A stretch of 64,000 nucleotides of DNA. Origin: JAAYUJ01 sp963698165 (lineage in GTDB: Bacteria > Desulfobacterota > Syntrophobacteria > Syntrophobacterales > Syntrophobacteraceae). The stretch lies in the NCBI GenBank assembly GCA_963698165.1, contig CAVOPT010000006.1:310001-374000 (forward strand), read 5' to 3'. Under the pieces are notes generated by a model that was not told where the DNA came from, did no database searches, and saw only the letters and a list, made by a program, of their open reading frames with translations. Position numbers and translations under genes: made by a program. This document shows positions 16,466-25,697 of the stretch, piece after piece (position 1 is the stretch's first letter; each line of letters starts with the position of its first letter).

Positions 16466-16930
16466 ATGGGTTTTCGATTTCGATTCAAGTCGCTTCTCCA
16501 AAAACGCGAATACCTTCTCAGAGAGGCGCAGAGTGCCCTGGCCGCATCCCAGCTTCGGCAGGAGGAGATCAGGCGCAATCTGCATTCGACAAGGGAGAAA
16601 CACCAGGATGCGTGGCTTGAATGGCAGAAGCAGCAGCAAGAGGGCATGGAGGCCGGATATTTCGTCATTCACGCTCAGTATTTGAGGTCTTTGGAACACC
16701 AGTTGCTTCACCTGGAGAGTGAGCTTCTTGAGGCGGGAAAGGAAGTGGAGAAGAGACAGGTCGCGGTCCTGGGGCGAGACAAGGAAGTGAAGGTACTGCA
16801 GAAGCTCGAGGAGAAAGAACGGATCTTCTACAAGAGTGTTCAGCTGAAAAAAGAGCAGAATCAACTGAATGAGATCGCGGTGTTCAAGGACTTTCGCTGT
16901 CGGTCCTCATGGAAAGAGAAGGAAGTATGA
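16466..16930 (+). CDS. fliJ: Flagellar export chaperone FliJ
   Basis: The 154-residue product starting at ATG 16466 (MGFRFRFKSLLQKREYLLRE) is almost wholly charged coiled coil, as in FliJ, with the usual C-terminal part (LQKLEEKERIFYKSVQLKKEQNQLNEIAVF). FliJ stimulates the FliI ATPase and escorts substrates to the export gate. The frame is open upstream to 16382, but that part translates the repeat element, so the later ATG is chosen; its ribosome-binding site is poor. Loss of the normal upstream coupling by the insertion could lower its expression. It overlaps motE by ATGA. Confidence 0.82.
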   Translation: MGFRFRFKSLLQKREYLLREAQSALAASQLRQEEIRRNLHSTREKHQDAWLEWQKQQQEGMEAGYFVIHAQYLRSLEHQLLHLESELLEAGKEVEKRQVAVLGRDKEVKVLQKLEEKERIFYKSVQLKKEQNQLNEIAVFKDFRCRSSWKEKEV

Positions 16931-17562
16931 CAAAGCACTCAAACCTGAAATGGCTTCATTTCTCATTTCTCGTCATTGCACTGGGTGTTCTGGTCAAACT
17001 GGTTTTCGCTCTCGGCCCTTTCCTCATGGAGGGATCGCTCAAGCTCACGACACCCGAGGTGTTGGCAGGTGACCAGAAGGACAGACCGTCTTCTCCAACC
17101 GCCGCCAAAGCCAATACTCCTCCTCAAAAAGACAGCTCTCCTGCCGCACCCTCCGGTGCGAAGCCCGAAAAGGGGACGGGGGCTTCTGAAACTTACGCGT
17201 TCATCCAGCAGAAGGAAGCCGAACTGAAGCGCAGGGAAGACCAGGTGGTTTCCAAGGAACAATACCTGGCAAAGATGGAAAAAGAGGTCGAACAGAAGTT
17301 GAAAGAGCTCATCGCGGTGCAGAAGGAAATCCAGGCTTATCGGGCGGAGCGGGATGAAAACCAGAACGGCAAGGTGCGTTCCCTGGCTAAGATCTATGGA
17401 ACCATGAAGCCCAAAGAGGCTGCCAAATTGCTCGAAAACCTGGACGACAAACTCGTCATGAACGTCATCTCGACCATGAGCTCAGACGAGGCTGCCGGCA
17501 TACTCTCCAACATGGATGTGAAGAAGGCTGCCAAGATTTCGGAAGCCTTGTGCAATCGTTGA
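16927..17562 (+). CDS. motE: MotE-like flagellar protein (MgtE N-domain)
   Basis: This 211-residue protein has one N-terminal membrane anchor (HFSFLVIALGVLVKLVFALG), a Pro/Ser/Lys-rich periplasmic linker, a coiled coil (residues about 95-150) and a C-terminal MgtE-N-like helical repeat (AKIYGTMKPKEAAKLLENLD ... AAGILSNMDVKKAAKI). MotE proteins assist MotC or stator/rod assembly in other bacteria. The ATG at 16927 overlaps the fliJ stop (ATGA) with GAGAAGGA upstream. It is the last gene of the operon. Confidence 0.8.
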   Translation: MTKHSNLKWLHFSFLVIALGVLVKLVFALGPFLMEGSLKLTTPEVLAGDQKDRPSSPTAAKANTPPQKDSSPAAPSGAKPEKGTGASETYAFIQQKEAELKRREDQVVSKEQYLAKMEKEVEQKLKELIAVQKEIQAYRAERDENQNGKVRSLAKIYGTMKPKEAAKLLENLDDKLVMNVISTMSSDEAAGILSNMDVKKAAKISEALCNR

Positions 17563-17875
17563 CCCAGGCCGGTTTGAGCTCTTTGGAACGCCAGTGTGCG
17601 AGGCAATCAAGCAGCTGGCCGCGCCTGTCTTGCCGGCACGGCGATCTCCCTCGATTCAGGCGTGCCGTGCACACAATCGGAACATTTCCTCCCGCCGCCT
17701 TTTCAATCGTGAGACTGCGAAATCGCTCAAAGAATTACCGGATGATGCCATTTTGTGCTAAAAGGGGAGTTACTCCAATCCATCCGTGCGTCATGCCGAC
17801 GACGAAATCGGCTTTGACCACCTTGCTCAGTTGAATGGACCGCTTTTTCATTGGATTGGAGACCTGGGGGACCAG
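17563..17875. other. Gap between motE and the third sigma-54 activator
   Basis: I see no gene, repeat or convincing promoter here, except the Shine-Dalgarno CTGGGGGA (17863-17870) of the following gene. Confidence 0.5.
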
Positions 17876-19246
17876 ATGGATAGAGTCCTGATCGTTGAAA
17901 ATGACCAGAACTGGAAAGGCGTCATATCAAAAGCTCTGTCGCGCTCCCATCACCTGCACTTCTGGGCGGGGCAAAGGGACCTCGCGGAAAGACTCCACAA
18001 GGAAGTCTTTGAGGTCATCATCCTCGACATCCAACCCGACCAGCTGGCGCGGAACGATTTCCTGAAAAAGGTCAAGGAACGAGCTTCCTACACACCCATC
18101 ATCGTCACGAGCGAAACGGGGCGGGCGGAACTGGTGGTCAAGGCCATCCGGGACGGCGCTTTCGACTTCGTGCCAAAACCCTACACCCCAGAGAAGATTA
18201 AGCTCACGGTCGCCCACGCCCTGGAAAACCGCCGCATGAAAAACGAGATCGACTACCTCAGGCGTGAGCAGGACATCATCTACGATTGGAATCGCATCGT
18301 CGCTGTCAGCCCCAACATGAAGAAGGTCATTTCGACCATCAGGAAACTGGCCGGCACCGAATCCACCATCCTCATGACGGGAGAGACGGGTACGGGCAAG
18401 AGTTTCCTGTCCGGAACAATTCATTTCAACAGCCACAGGCGCGAGAAGCCTTTCATCAAGGTCAATTGCGCGAATATCCCCGAGACACTCCTCGAAAGCG
18501 AGCTCTTCGGGCACGAAAAGGGGGCCTTCACCGATGCGAGCAAAACGCGGGTGGGCCGCTTCGAACAGGCGAACGGCGGAACCGTGTTTCTGGACGAGAT
18601 CGGGGAAATGAGCCCGGCGCTGCAGGCAAAGCTTCTGAGAGTCCTGGAGGAGAGATGCTTCGAAAGGCTCGGAGGCAATCAGACCATCTACTCCGACATT
18701 CGGATCATTGCCGCCACCAACCGGAACGTGGAGGACATGGTTTCCAAAGGAACTCTGAGAGAAGACCTTTACTACCGCATCAACGTCATCCGAGTCCACC
18801 TGCCGCCACTGCGTGAACGACTTGAGTGTTTCGACAGAATCGCCGAGTTCCTGCTGGCCAAAAACTGCCGGAATGTCAAGAAACCCATTAAAGGCTTTTC
18901 CGCGAAGGCACTCAAAGCGATGAAGCAGTATTCCTGGCCGGGAAACATAAGGCAATTGTCGAACACCATCGAACGAGCCGTCCTCCTGGAAGAAAGCGAC
19001 GTCATCGAGGAGGAAAATATTTCCCTTCCCCAGACCATTCCCTGCCGAGCCTCGGAGGAATTGATCCAGGCAATGCCCACGAAGCCGCTGAAAGAAAATG
19101 AAAGGGAGCTCATCCTCTCCGCCTTGGAGAAGTGCCTCTGGATCCAGAAGGATGCGGCCGATGTGCTGGGGATCACGCCAAGAGCACTGAACTACAAGGT
19201 AAAGAAGCTTGGCATCAGCCATCACCGATGGCGCAAGAACAAGTGA
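17876..19246 (+). CDS. Sigma-54-dependent response regulator with GAFTDA loop
   Basis: An NtrC-type protein of 456 residues. The receiver has phospho-acceptor Asp51 (VIILDIQPD) and the conserved Lys in VPKPYTP; the AAA+ domain has Walker A GETGTGKS and Walker B TVFLDEIGEM; the C-terminal Fis-like HTH is QKDAADVLGITPRALNYKVK. The sigma-54 contact loop at residues 216-221 reads GAFTDA instead of the usual GAFTGA. ATG 17876 with CTGGGGGA upstream is the best start; the open frame begins at 17786. It stands between the flagellar operon and a sigma-54/c-di-GMP-controlled surface-protein gene, either of which it may regulate. Confidence 0.86.
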   Translation: MDRVLIVENDQNWKGVISKALSRSHHLHFWAGQRDLAERLHKEVFEVIILDIQPDQLARNDFLKKVKERASYTPIIVTSETGRAELVVKAIRDGAFDFVPKPYTPEKIKLTVAHALENRRMKNEIDYLRREQDIIYDWNRIVAVSPNMKKVISTIRKLAGTESTILMTGETGTGKSFLSGTIHFNSHRREKPFIKVNCANIPETLLESELFGHEKGAFTDASKTRVGRFEQANGGTVFLDEIGEMSPALQAKLLRVLEERCFERLGGNQTIYSDIRIIAATNRNVEDMVSKGTLREDLYYRINVIRVHLPPLRERLECFDRIAEFLLAKNCRNVKKPIKGFSAKALKAMKQYSWPGNIRQLSNTIERAVLLEESDVIEEENISLPQTIPCRASEELIQAMPTKPLKENERELILSALEKCLWIQKDAADVLGITPRALNYKVKKLGISHHRWRKNK

Positions 19247-19455
19247 CGGGATTGGATTACAGTCCTGTAACTTGGAGTTCATGAGAGTAATCCCCAAAAT
19301 CTCAAGAAAACCAGCACCTCTGTGACTTTTCCTTGCCATGCAAACCGATTGAAAGCATTGCCCATCCAGGGAAGGAAATTCCTGCCGCCCGTTCACCCCT
19401 CCAAAACCGCCCACTAACAGCGTAAAAAGCATTACATTCAGCATGTTAGACAATT

Positions 19456-19470
19456 GGGCACATAAATTGC
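19456..19470 (+). promoter_or_regulatory. Sigma-54 promoter upstream of the c-di-GMP riboswitch
   Basis: GGGCAC-ATAAA-TTGCT fits TGGCAC-N5-TTGCW with a single mismatch and exact spacing. It lies about 100 bases before the riboswitch. Confidence 0.7.
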
Positions 19471-19526
19471 TCTGCACCACTTCGGACTGTTCAGATTCAA
19501 TGCGGCATTCATCATTGGCTGGATTG

Positions 19527-19548
19527 TTGACAGGAGGCATCCTGTCAA
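19527..19548. promoter_or_regulatory. Perfect 9-bp inverted repeat before the riboswitch
   Basis: The arms TTGACAGGA and TCCTGTCAA flank GGCA. It could be an operator or an RNA hairpin in the leader transcribed from the sigma-54 promoter. The TTGACA could also be read as a -35 box, but no good -10 follows. Confidence 0.4.
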
Positions 19549-19566
19549 ATTTCATTTCAACCCGAC

Positions 19567-19660
19567 CGAAAAAGGCAAACCACTTGAAAAAGTGGGACGC
19601 AAAGCCACTGGCCTGGGTCCTGGATACGCAGGATATGGTCGCAGGGTTGCCGGAGACGGC
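19567..19660 (+). ncRNA. Cyclic di-GMP-I (GEMM) riboswitch aptamer
   Basis: The core signatures are in order: AAAGGCAAACC, a CCACTT-GAAA-AAGTGG stem with GNRA tetraloop, GACGCAAAGCC, a second stem with the tetraloop-receptor element TATGG, and GTCGCAGGGTTGCC closing the aptamer. The G in GGCAAACC fits c-di-GMP rather than the cGAMP variants. It lies directly upstream of the surface-protein gene at 19714, a classical GEMM target. Confidence 0.92.
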
Positions 19661-19671
19661 AAGAAGTGCTG

Positions 19672-19707
19672 ACCTCCAGTTGTGCTTTTTCGGATCGTAC
19701 TGGAGGT
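19672..19707 (+). promoter_or_regulatory. Shine-Dalgarno-sequestering stem (riboswitch expression platform)
   Basis: ACCTCCAG (19672-19679) is complementary to CTGGAGGT (19700-19707), which contains the GGAGG of the gene starting at 19714. Formation of this stem would block translation. Confidence 0.7.
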
Positions 19708-19713
19708 GTTCTC

Positions 19714-22700
19714 ATGGTCAAATGGCACTCTGTCGTTAAGAATCCGTCGAAAGCCCGTTTACCCCATTTCTTCCTCGGTCTTTTCTTCATCACGGCTTTT
19801 CTTTGCTTTTCCAACCTTCCCCTGGCTCACTCGGCGCAGGTGACCCTCGCGTGGGACCCCAGTCCGAGCACTGTTTCGGGATACAAGCTCTATTACGGCA
19901 CAACCAGCGGGAACTACCCCAGCAGTGCTGATGCCCAAACTAGCACTACCTATACCCTCAATCTCACGGCCCCGACCCAGTATATCGTCGCCAAGGCCTA
20001 CGACGGCAGCGGCAACGAAAGTGCTCCATCCAACCAGGTCGTTGCCCACACCATGACGGCATCAGCCGGCGCAGGGGGGTCCATCAGCCCCAGCGGGACC
20101 TCTTATGCGGCTCAAGGTTCGAGCAAGACCTTCACCATAACTCCCAATACAGGATATCAAGTGGCGGCTGTGACCGTGGACAGCCGCATCCGTGGGAGCC
20201 GTCACAACCTACTCCTTCTCCAACATCTCGGCTCCTCACACGATTTCAGCGACTTTCGTAGCGAATACAACCACGTTACACCATCACGAGCTCTGCCGGC
20301 GCCAACGGCTCCATTTCTCCCGCAGGCTCCGTCTCCGTCAACCAGGGTGCCAACCAGACCTTCACCATCACTCCAAGCTCCGGCTACAAGGTCGCCGACG
20401 TCCTGGTGGACGGCATCTCCGTGGGAGCCGTCACCACCTACACCTTCTCCAACGTCACGGCCAATCACACCATCACCGCCACCTTTGCCGTCAAAACCTT
20501 CACCATCACGAGCTCCGCCAGCGCCAACGGCTCCATTTCTCCCGCGGCTCCGTCTCCGTCAACCAGGGTGCCAGCCAGACCTTCTCCATCACCCCAAGCT
20601 CCGGCTACAAGGTCGCTGACGTCATGGTGGACAACATCTCCGTAGGGAGCCGTCTCCACCTACACCTTCTCCAACGTCACGGCCAATCACACCATCACCG
20701 CCAGCTTTGCCGTCAAAACCTTCACCATCACGAGCTCCGCCGGCGCCAACGGCTCCATTTCTCCCGCGGCTCCGTCTCCGTCAACCAGGGTGCCAGCCAG
20801 ACCTTCACCATCACTCCAAGCTCCGGCTACAAGGTCGCTGACGTCCTGGTGGACAGCATCTCCGTGGGAGCCGTCACCACCTACACCTTCTCCAACGTCA
20901 CGGCCAATCACACCATCAGCGCCACCTTCGCCGTCAAAACCTACACCATCACGAGCTCCGCCGGCGCCAACGGCTCCATTTCTCCCGCAGGCTCCGTCTC
21001 CGTCAACCAGGGTGCCAACCAGACCTTCACCATCACTCCAAGCTCCGGCTACAAGGTCGCCGACGTCATGGTGGACAACATCTCCGTGGGAGCCGTCACC
21101 ACCTACACCTTCTCCAACGTCACGGCCAATCACACCATCAGCGCCACCTTTGCCGTCAAAACCTTCACCATCACGAGCTCCGCCGGCGCCAACGGCTCCA
21201 TTTCTCCCGCAGGCTCCGTCTCCGTCAACCAGGGTGCCAGCCAGACCTTCACCATCACTCCAAGCTCCGGCTACAAGGTCGCTGACGTCGTGGTGGACAA
21301 CGTCTCCGTGGGGGCCGTCACCACCTACACCTTCTCCAACGTCACGGCTACACACACCATCAGCGCCACCTTCGCCGTCAACACCTACACCATCACGAGC
21401 TCCGCCGGCGCCAACGGCTCCATTTCTCCCGCAGGCTCCGTCTCCGTCAACCAGGGTGCCAACCAGACCTTCACCATCACTCCAAGCTCCGGCTACAATG
21501 TCGCCGACGTCCTGGTGGACAGCATCTCCGTGGGAGCCGTCACCACCTACACCTTCTCCAACGTCACGGCACACACACCATCAGCGCCACCTTCGCCGTC
21601 AACACCTACACCATCACGAGCTCCGCCGGCGCCAACGGCTCCATTCTCCCGCAGGCTCCGTCTCCGTCAACCAGGGTGCCAACCGGACCTTCACCATCAC
21701 TCCAAGCTCCGGGTACAAGGTCGCCGACGTCCTGGTGGACGGCATCTCCGTAGGAGCGGTCACCACCTACACCTTCTCCAACGTCACGGCGACACACACC
21801 ATCAGCGCCACCTTCGCCGTCGGCAATCAACCGCCTGTTGCCAATGCCGGCCCGGATCAGAACGTGGCGGAGGGGCAAACGGTGACCTTGAGCGGAGCCA
21901 ACTCCACGGATCCCGAGAACGGTCTCTTGACCTACAGCTGGCTCCAGACGCAAGGGGCTTCCGTTTCCCTTTCGAGCTCCTCGGCATCCAGTCCCACCTT
22001 CACAACCCCCAATGTGGGAGTCGGTGGAGAGTCGCTCACCTTCAAGCTGACAGTGACCGACCCCGTCGGGTTGAAGGCTGAAGACACCTGCATCGTCAAT
22101 GTGAGCTGGATCAACACTCCCCCCACGGCCAACGCCGGTTCTCAGCAGACGGTCTCGGAGAACACGGATGTGACACTGGACGGCAGCAATTCCACGGACC
22201 CCGACGATGGAATCGCCACCTATGAATGGAAAAAGATCAGTGGGCCTGCTGTGAGCTTGGTCTCCATTTCGCCGGCAAGTGTCAGCTTCACGGCACCCAC
22301 CGTGGAACCTGGGGGAGCATCTCTCACATTCCAGTTGACCGTAAAGGACAAAGGCGGTCTGCAATCCTCGGCCAACTGCATCGTGAACGTCTCGGACAAT
22401 GCTCCTCCGCAGGCCAACGCAGGTGCTGACCAGACAGTGTACCAGGGCAGCGCGGTCGATCTGGATGGTTCCGCATCCTTCGATCCGGATGGAACCCTGG
22501 TGAGCCATCGCTGGACACAGATCAGTGGTCCCCCCGCGACGCTGTCCGATCCCACGGCGGCGCATGCCCCGGTTCATCGCACCGACGGTTCCCATCCAAG
22601 GTGCCGCCCTCACCTTCTCACTCACCGTCACCGATGATGACGGACTGCAGTCGGTAGACAGCTGCACCGTGTATGTGAACAACAACACCGGGCCGGACCT

Positions 22701-23046
22701 CACTGGATCCTGGCAGACTTTTTCCTACAGCGGGTCGACAGCATACGGTTACCTCTACTGCAGGAACGTGGGGAATTTACGGGCGAGTTATTTCACAGTC
22801 CGGTTCTACCTGTCGGATGACGGCAAGACGCCGGGACAGCTTCTCAAGAAGACGAACTTCCTCTACCTGGACGCTGCTCAAACGAGGAGAATCTCCTTCA
22901 AATACTCCGCTTCCGGGCTCTCCAGGAAGTACATCATGGCGGTCGTCGACAGCGGCAATACTGTCCAGGAAACCAACGAAACCAACAACAATGCGCCGGT
23001 GGTGATTCCTGAAGTGTTGACGGTCACTCGAACAAGAGAGAGGTAA
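19714..23046 (+). pseudogene. c-di-GMP-regulated secreted repeat protein (FN3, InlB-like B-repeats, PKD-like and CARDB domains), frame-disrupted
   Basis: From ATG 19714 the protein starts with a signal peptide (FFLGLFFITAFLCFSNLPLAHS), an FN3-like domain (VTLAWDPSPSTVSGYKLYYG), then eight 74-residue Gly/Ser/Thr-rich repeats with the pattern FTITPSSGYKVADVLVD and TYTFSNVTANHTISATF. Three PKD/Ig-like domains (ANAGPDQNVAEGQTVTLSG and relatives) and a C-terminal CARDB-like domain (LTGSWQTFSYSGSTAYGYLY) follow. The coding frame changes several times: frame 1 to about 20180, then 2, 3, 2, 3, 2 from 20771, 1 near 21568, 3 from about 21643, and 1 again after the extra C near 22571 to the stop at 23046. 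Each is a 1-nt indel relative to neighbouring repeats. Either the gene is decayed or the repeats were misassembled. Intact, it would be an adhesin-like or matrix protein of about 1,100 residues, transcribed by sigma-54 RNA polymerase and gated by c-di-GMP. Confidence 0.75.
20281..21830 (+). repeat. Seven tandem 222-bp coding repeats
   Basis: The marker GCTCCGTCTCCGTCAACCAG starts at 20326, 20547, 20769, 20991, 21213, 21435 and 21655, a 222-bp (74-codon) period with single-base slips. Near-identity between units makes both slippage and misassembly likely. Confidence 0.9.
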
Positions 23047-23109
23047 GACCATCCCGAGAGCGGGGATGACCTGCGCCGGTCACCCCCGCGCCTCGAAACC
23101 AGGGCAAAC

Positions 23110-23160
23110 AAGCAAGGGGTGAGATGCAGATCCATGCATCTCACCCCTTGCTTCTTTCTT
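23110..23160 (+). terminator. Intrinsic terminator after the riboswitch-controlled gene
   Basis: A perfect 19-bp stem (arms 23110-23128 and 23135-23153) with a 6-base loop is followed by a C/T-rich tail. It ends the transcription unit starting at 19456. Confidence 0.85.
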
Positions 23161-23587
23161 GATCACAACCGCCCACGCTTAGCGTCGATTGTGGATTTCA
23201 ACTCCCCGCCGATTTTTCATAATCAAGCCCCCCATTGGAAGCTCCAGACCAGGCGGTCAGAAATTGCCGATTATTACCAAATTTCCATCAAATCGAATCC
23301 CGGGAAGATAGCACCTTTCATTTTTTTGTTTGCAATTTCCCGCGCCGTGTGCAATAGGGTCACGAAATCGGTTTCTTGACCGAGGGGGGCAGGCATTGCT
23401 TTTCCGAATGCCTTTGGTCTTGCTCAAAACTGCGCAACTTTGGGGGGTTGCAAATGAGCCAGCATATCATTCCGCTTTCATCAGCCTTACGAGAAATACC
23501 AATCTAGCCTTGCGAATTCAGACAGTGCAGTGACGGGCCCCCGCTTTTTGGGGCTCAATGGGAAATCACGTCCAGGGGGAGGACTGC
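23161..23587. other. Gap before the FG-GAP protein
   Basis: No gene is supported here. A weak sigma-54-like match ends at TTGCT near 23400 (GG and GC correctly spaced, other positions poor), and a short GGGCCCC/GGGGCTC hairpin precedes the gene. No second c-di-GMP aptamer is seen. Confidence 0.4.
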
Positions 23588-25338
23588 ATGTCATCATTCC
23601 AAAGACTTTCAACCATTTTTCAAAGGCGATTGGCTGCCCTACCACAGCTGCTGCTCTGCTGTGGAATCCTTGTTTTCAGTTTTGTCGTGTTGCCAAGCAC
23701 AGAGGCGTTGCCGGCCACGGTGACCCTGGCATGGGACCCACCGGCAAGCAGTCCTGTGCCTATTTCCGGCTACAAGATGTACTACGGCATTGGAAGCAGA
23801 CAATACTCCACTGCCATCGATGTGGGCAACCGGACGACTTACCAGGTGCTGAACCTCGTCGATGGAAACAAATACTATTTTGCGGTAACGGACTATGATT
23901 CCACCCGCAACGAAAGCGGTTATTCCAACGAGGTCTCCTACACGGTTCCGGTGAGCACCACGCCGCCAACCAATCGTGCGCCTGTTGCCAGCAACGGAAG
24001 CCTCACCACCACGATGAACACCAGTGCGAGTGGCACCCTCGTGGCGACCGACGCGGATGGCAACGCCCTCACCTACTCTCTTGTGGCCCCCCCATCCAGC
24101 GGCAGCGTCAACAATCAACAACCCCGCCACGGGAGCTTACTCATACACTCCGACCACGGGAGTAACGGGGGCGCATACACGTTCACAGTTCAAAGCCAAT
24201 GATGGAGTGGCTGATTCCAATGTGGCGACCATCACGGTCACGATCAATGCAGCCAATCGAGCTCCAACAGCAAGCTACCAGTTCTTTTTCGACTCTCGTC
24301 AACACCCAGATCAGCAACACCTTGACGGGCTCCGACCCGGATGGCGACAAGCTCACTTTCTCCATCGTGAGCGGCGGCAGCAAGGGGAGTGCAACCATCA
24401 CCAACTCCGCTACCGGCGCCTTCACGTACAGCCCGTACACCAACATGCTCGGAAGCGATTCGTTCACTTTCAGGGTGAGTGACGGGAAGCTCTACTCGAA
24501 CACAGCAACCGTATCCCTGAACATCGCTCTTTCAAGCACTAGCCCTAAAACGAGCGATCTCAGCGGGGACGGCAATCCGGACATCCTTTGGCACAACCAG
24601 ACGACCGGGGAGCTTTTCGCGTCATTTCTTAACAGATCGACTTTCACGGGTGGTTCGGCTCTCAGCCCAAGCCGGGTTTCCGACGTCCGTTGGCAAATCA
24701 GGGGGGTGGCCGATTTTGACCGTGACGGAAAGCTGGATTTGCTCTGGCACCATCAGAACACGGGTGTACTCGTCGTGTGGCTGATGAACGGGGTGCAGCA
24801 GAAAGCAGCCGTCTACCTGACACCCGACCGTATGGCGGATCTCAATTGGCAGATTCGAGCCGTGGCGGATTTCGATCAAGACGGGAATACCGACATCCTC
24901 TGGCAAAACGTGAAGACCGGTGATCTCTATGTGTGGATCATGGACAGGCTGACACAGACCAGCAGGTCCAAGTATCTCACGCCAAGCAAAGTGGCCGACA
25001 CCCAGTGGCAGGTAAGAGCCGCCGGGGATTTCAACGGCGACGGCAGACCCGACATCCTCTGGCAACACATGAAGAGCGGTTATCTCTACGTCTGGATCAT
25101 GCAGGGACTCAATCAGCAAGGGGGCCAATACCTGACACCCAACCTGGTCAGTGACACCAGCTGGCAAGTCCGAACCGTCGCTGACTTCAACAAGGACGGC
25201 AAGCCCGACCTTCTCTGGCAACACCAACCATCGGGAGCTCTGTACCGGTGGACCATGAACGGGCTGGTCAGGTCGAGCGAATCATCCCTGACCCCTGACA
25301 GGACATTTGACAAAAACTGGCAAATCGTCGTGAGGTAG
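23588..25338 (+). pseudogene. Secreted FN3/cadherin-like/FG-GAP repeat protein, frame-disrupted
   Basis: ATG 23588 follows a strong GGGGGAGG site. A signal peptide (LLLCCGILVFSFVVLPSTEA) leads into an FN3 domain much like that of the preceding gene (VTLAWDPPASSPVPISGYKM), two cadherin/VCBS-like domains (TDADGNALTYSLVAPPSSGS; GSDPDGDKLTFSIVSGGSKG), and five FG-GAP/VCBS-type repeats with Ca-binding-like DFDRDGKLD and DFNGDGRPD loops, probably a beta-propeller. The frame shifts near 24115, 24170 and 24270 (frames 2, 3, 1), all inside the cadherin-like part. Either end is clean. It is probably a cell-surface or matrix protein; sequence error or decay would explain the breaks. Confidence 0.72.
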
Positions 25339-25404
25339 GAGGCCCGTTTCTCGGTGGTCCGTCATGTCCCTTCGAGCCACCCGAAACGATGAACAGCTTG
25401 AAAC

Positions 25405-25617
25405 TCACCGCAGAGAGCGCCGAGATTTCTAGCGCAATTCGTTATTTGAGTAGGAGTCCACGCAATAAAGTGACCAAGATACTGGACGTCATTCCGGGCT
25501 TGACCCGGAATCCAGGGAAAGTCTCTGGATGCCGGCTTTTGCCGGCATGACGCAGTGGGACATGGACACGTTCTTGTATGGAGCTGTACTCAGCGATCTC
25601 GGCGCGCTCCGCGGTGA
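25405..25617. mobile_element. Inverted-repeat element with a nested hairpin repeat
   Basis: TCACCGCAGAGAGCGCCGAGAT at the left matches the inverted right end TCACCGCGGAGCGCGCCGAGAT. Inside lies a GTCATTCCGGGC...GCCGGCATGACG repeat related to that at 5489-5655. No gene is present. Confidence 0.65.
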
Positions 25618-25697
25618 AATACTTTCTCTTAGCAGTCCCTGATGGCCCTTCGGGCCACCTAAACCATCTTCTCAAATCCCAGCAATGGCAAACCACG

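Noticed and set aside
20687..21574. 295-codon Gly/Asp/Val-rich minus-strand frame in the repeats
   Set aside because: Mirror image of the repeat units, no start signal, no independent support.
20281..21830. Possible CRISPR array
   Set aside because: The period is 222 bp with coding repeats throughout and no spacer/repeat structure. No CRISPR array or cas gene is visible anywhere in the window.
20790..22637. 615-codon Pro/Ser/Thr-rich frame in the tandem repeats
   Set aside because: Up to about 21640 it is a shifted reading of the 74-codon repeats (PSPSTRVPTRPSPSLQAP pattern). Only the part after 21643 is the true frame and is included in the 19714-23046 gene.
23381..23400. Sigma-54 promoter ahead of the FG-GAP protein
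   Set aside because: GG and GC are correctly spaced, but the -24 element is otherwise poor and lies in a G-run, so I only mention it in the gap entry.
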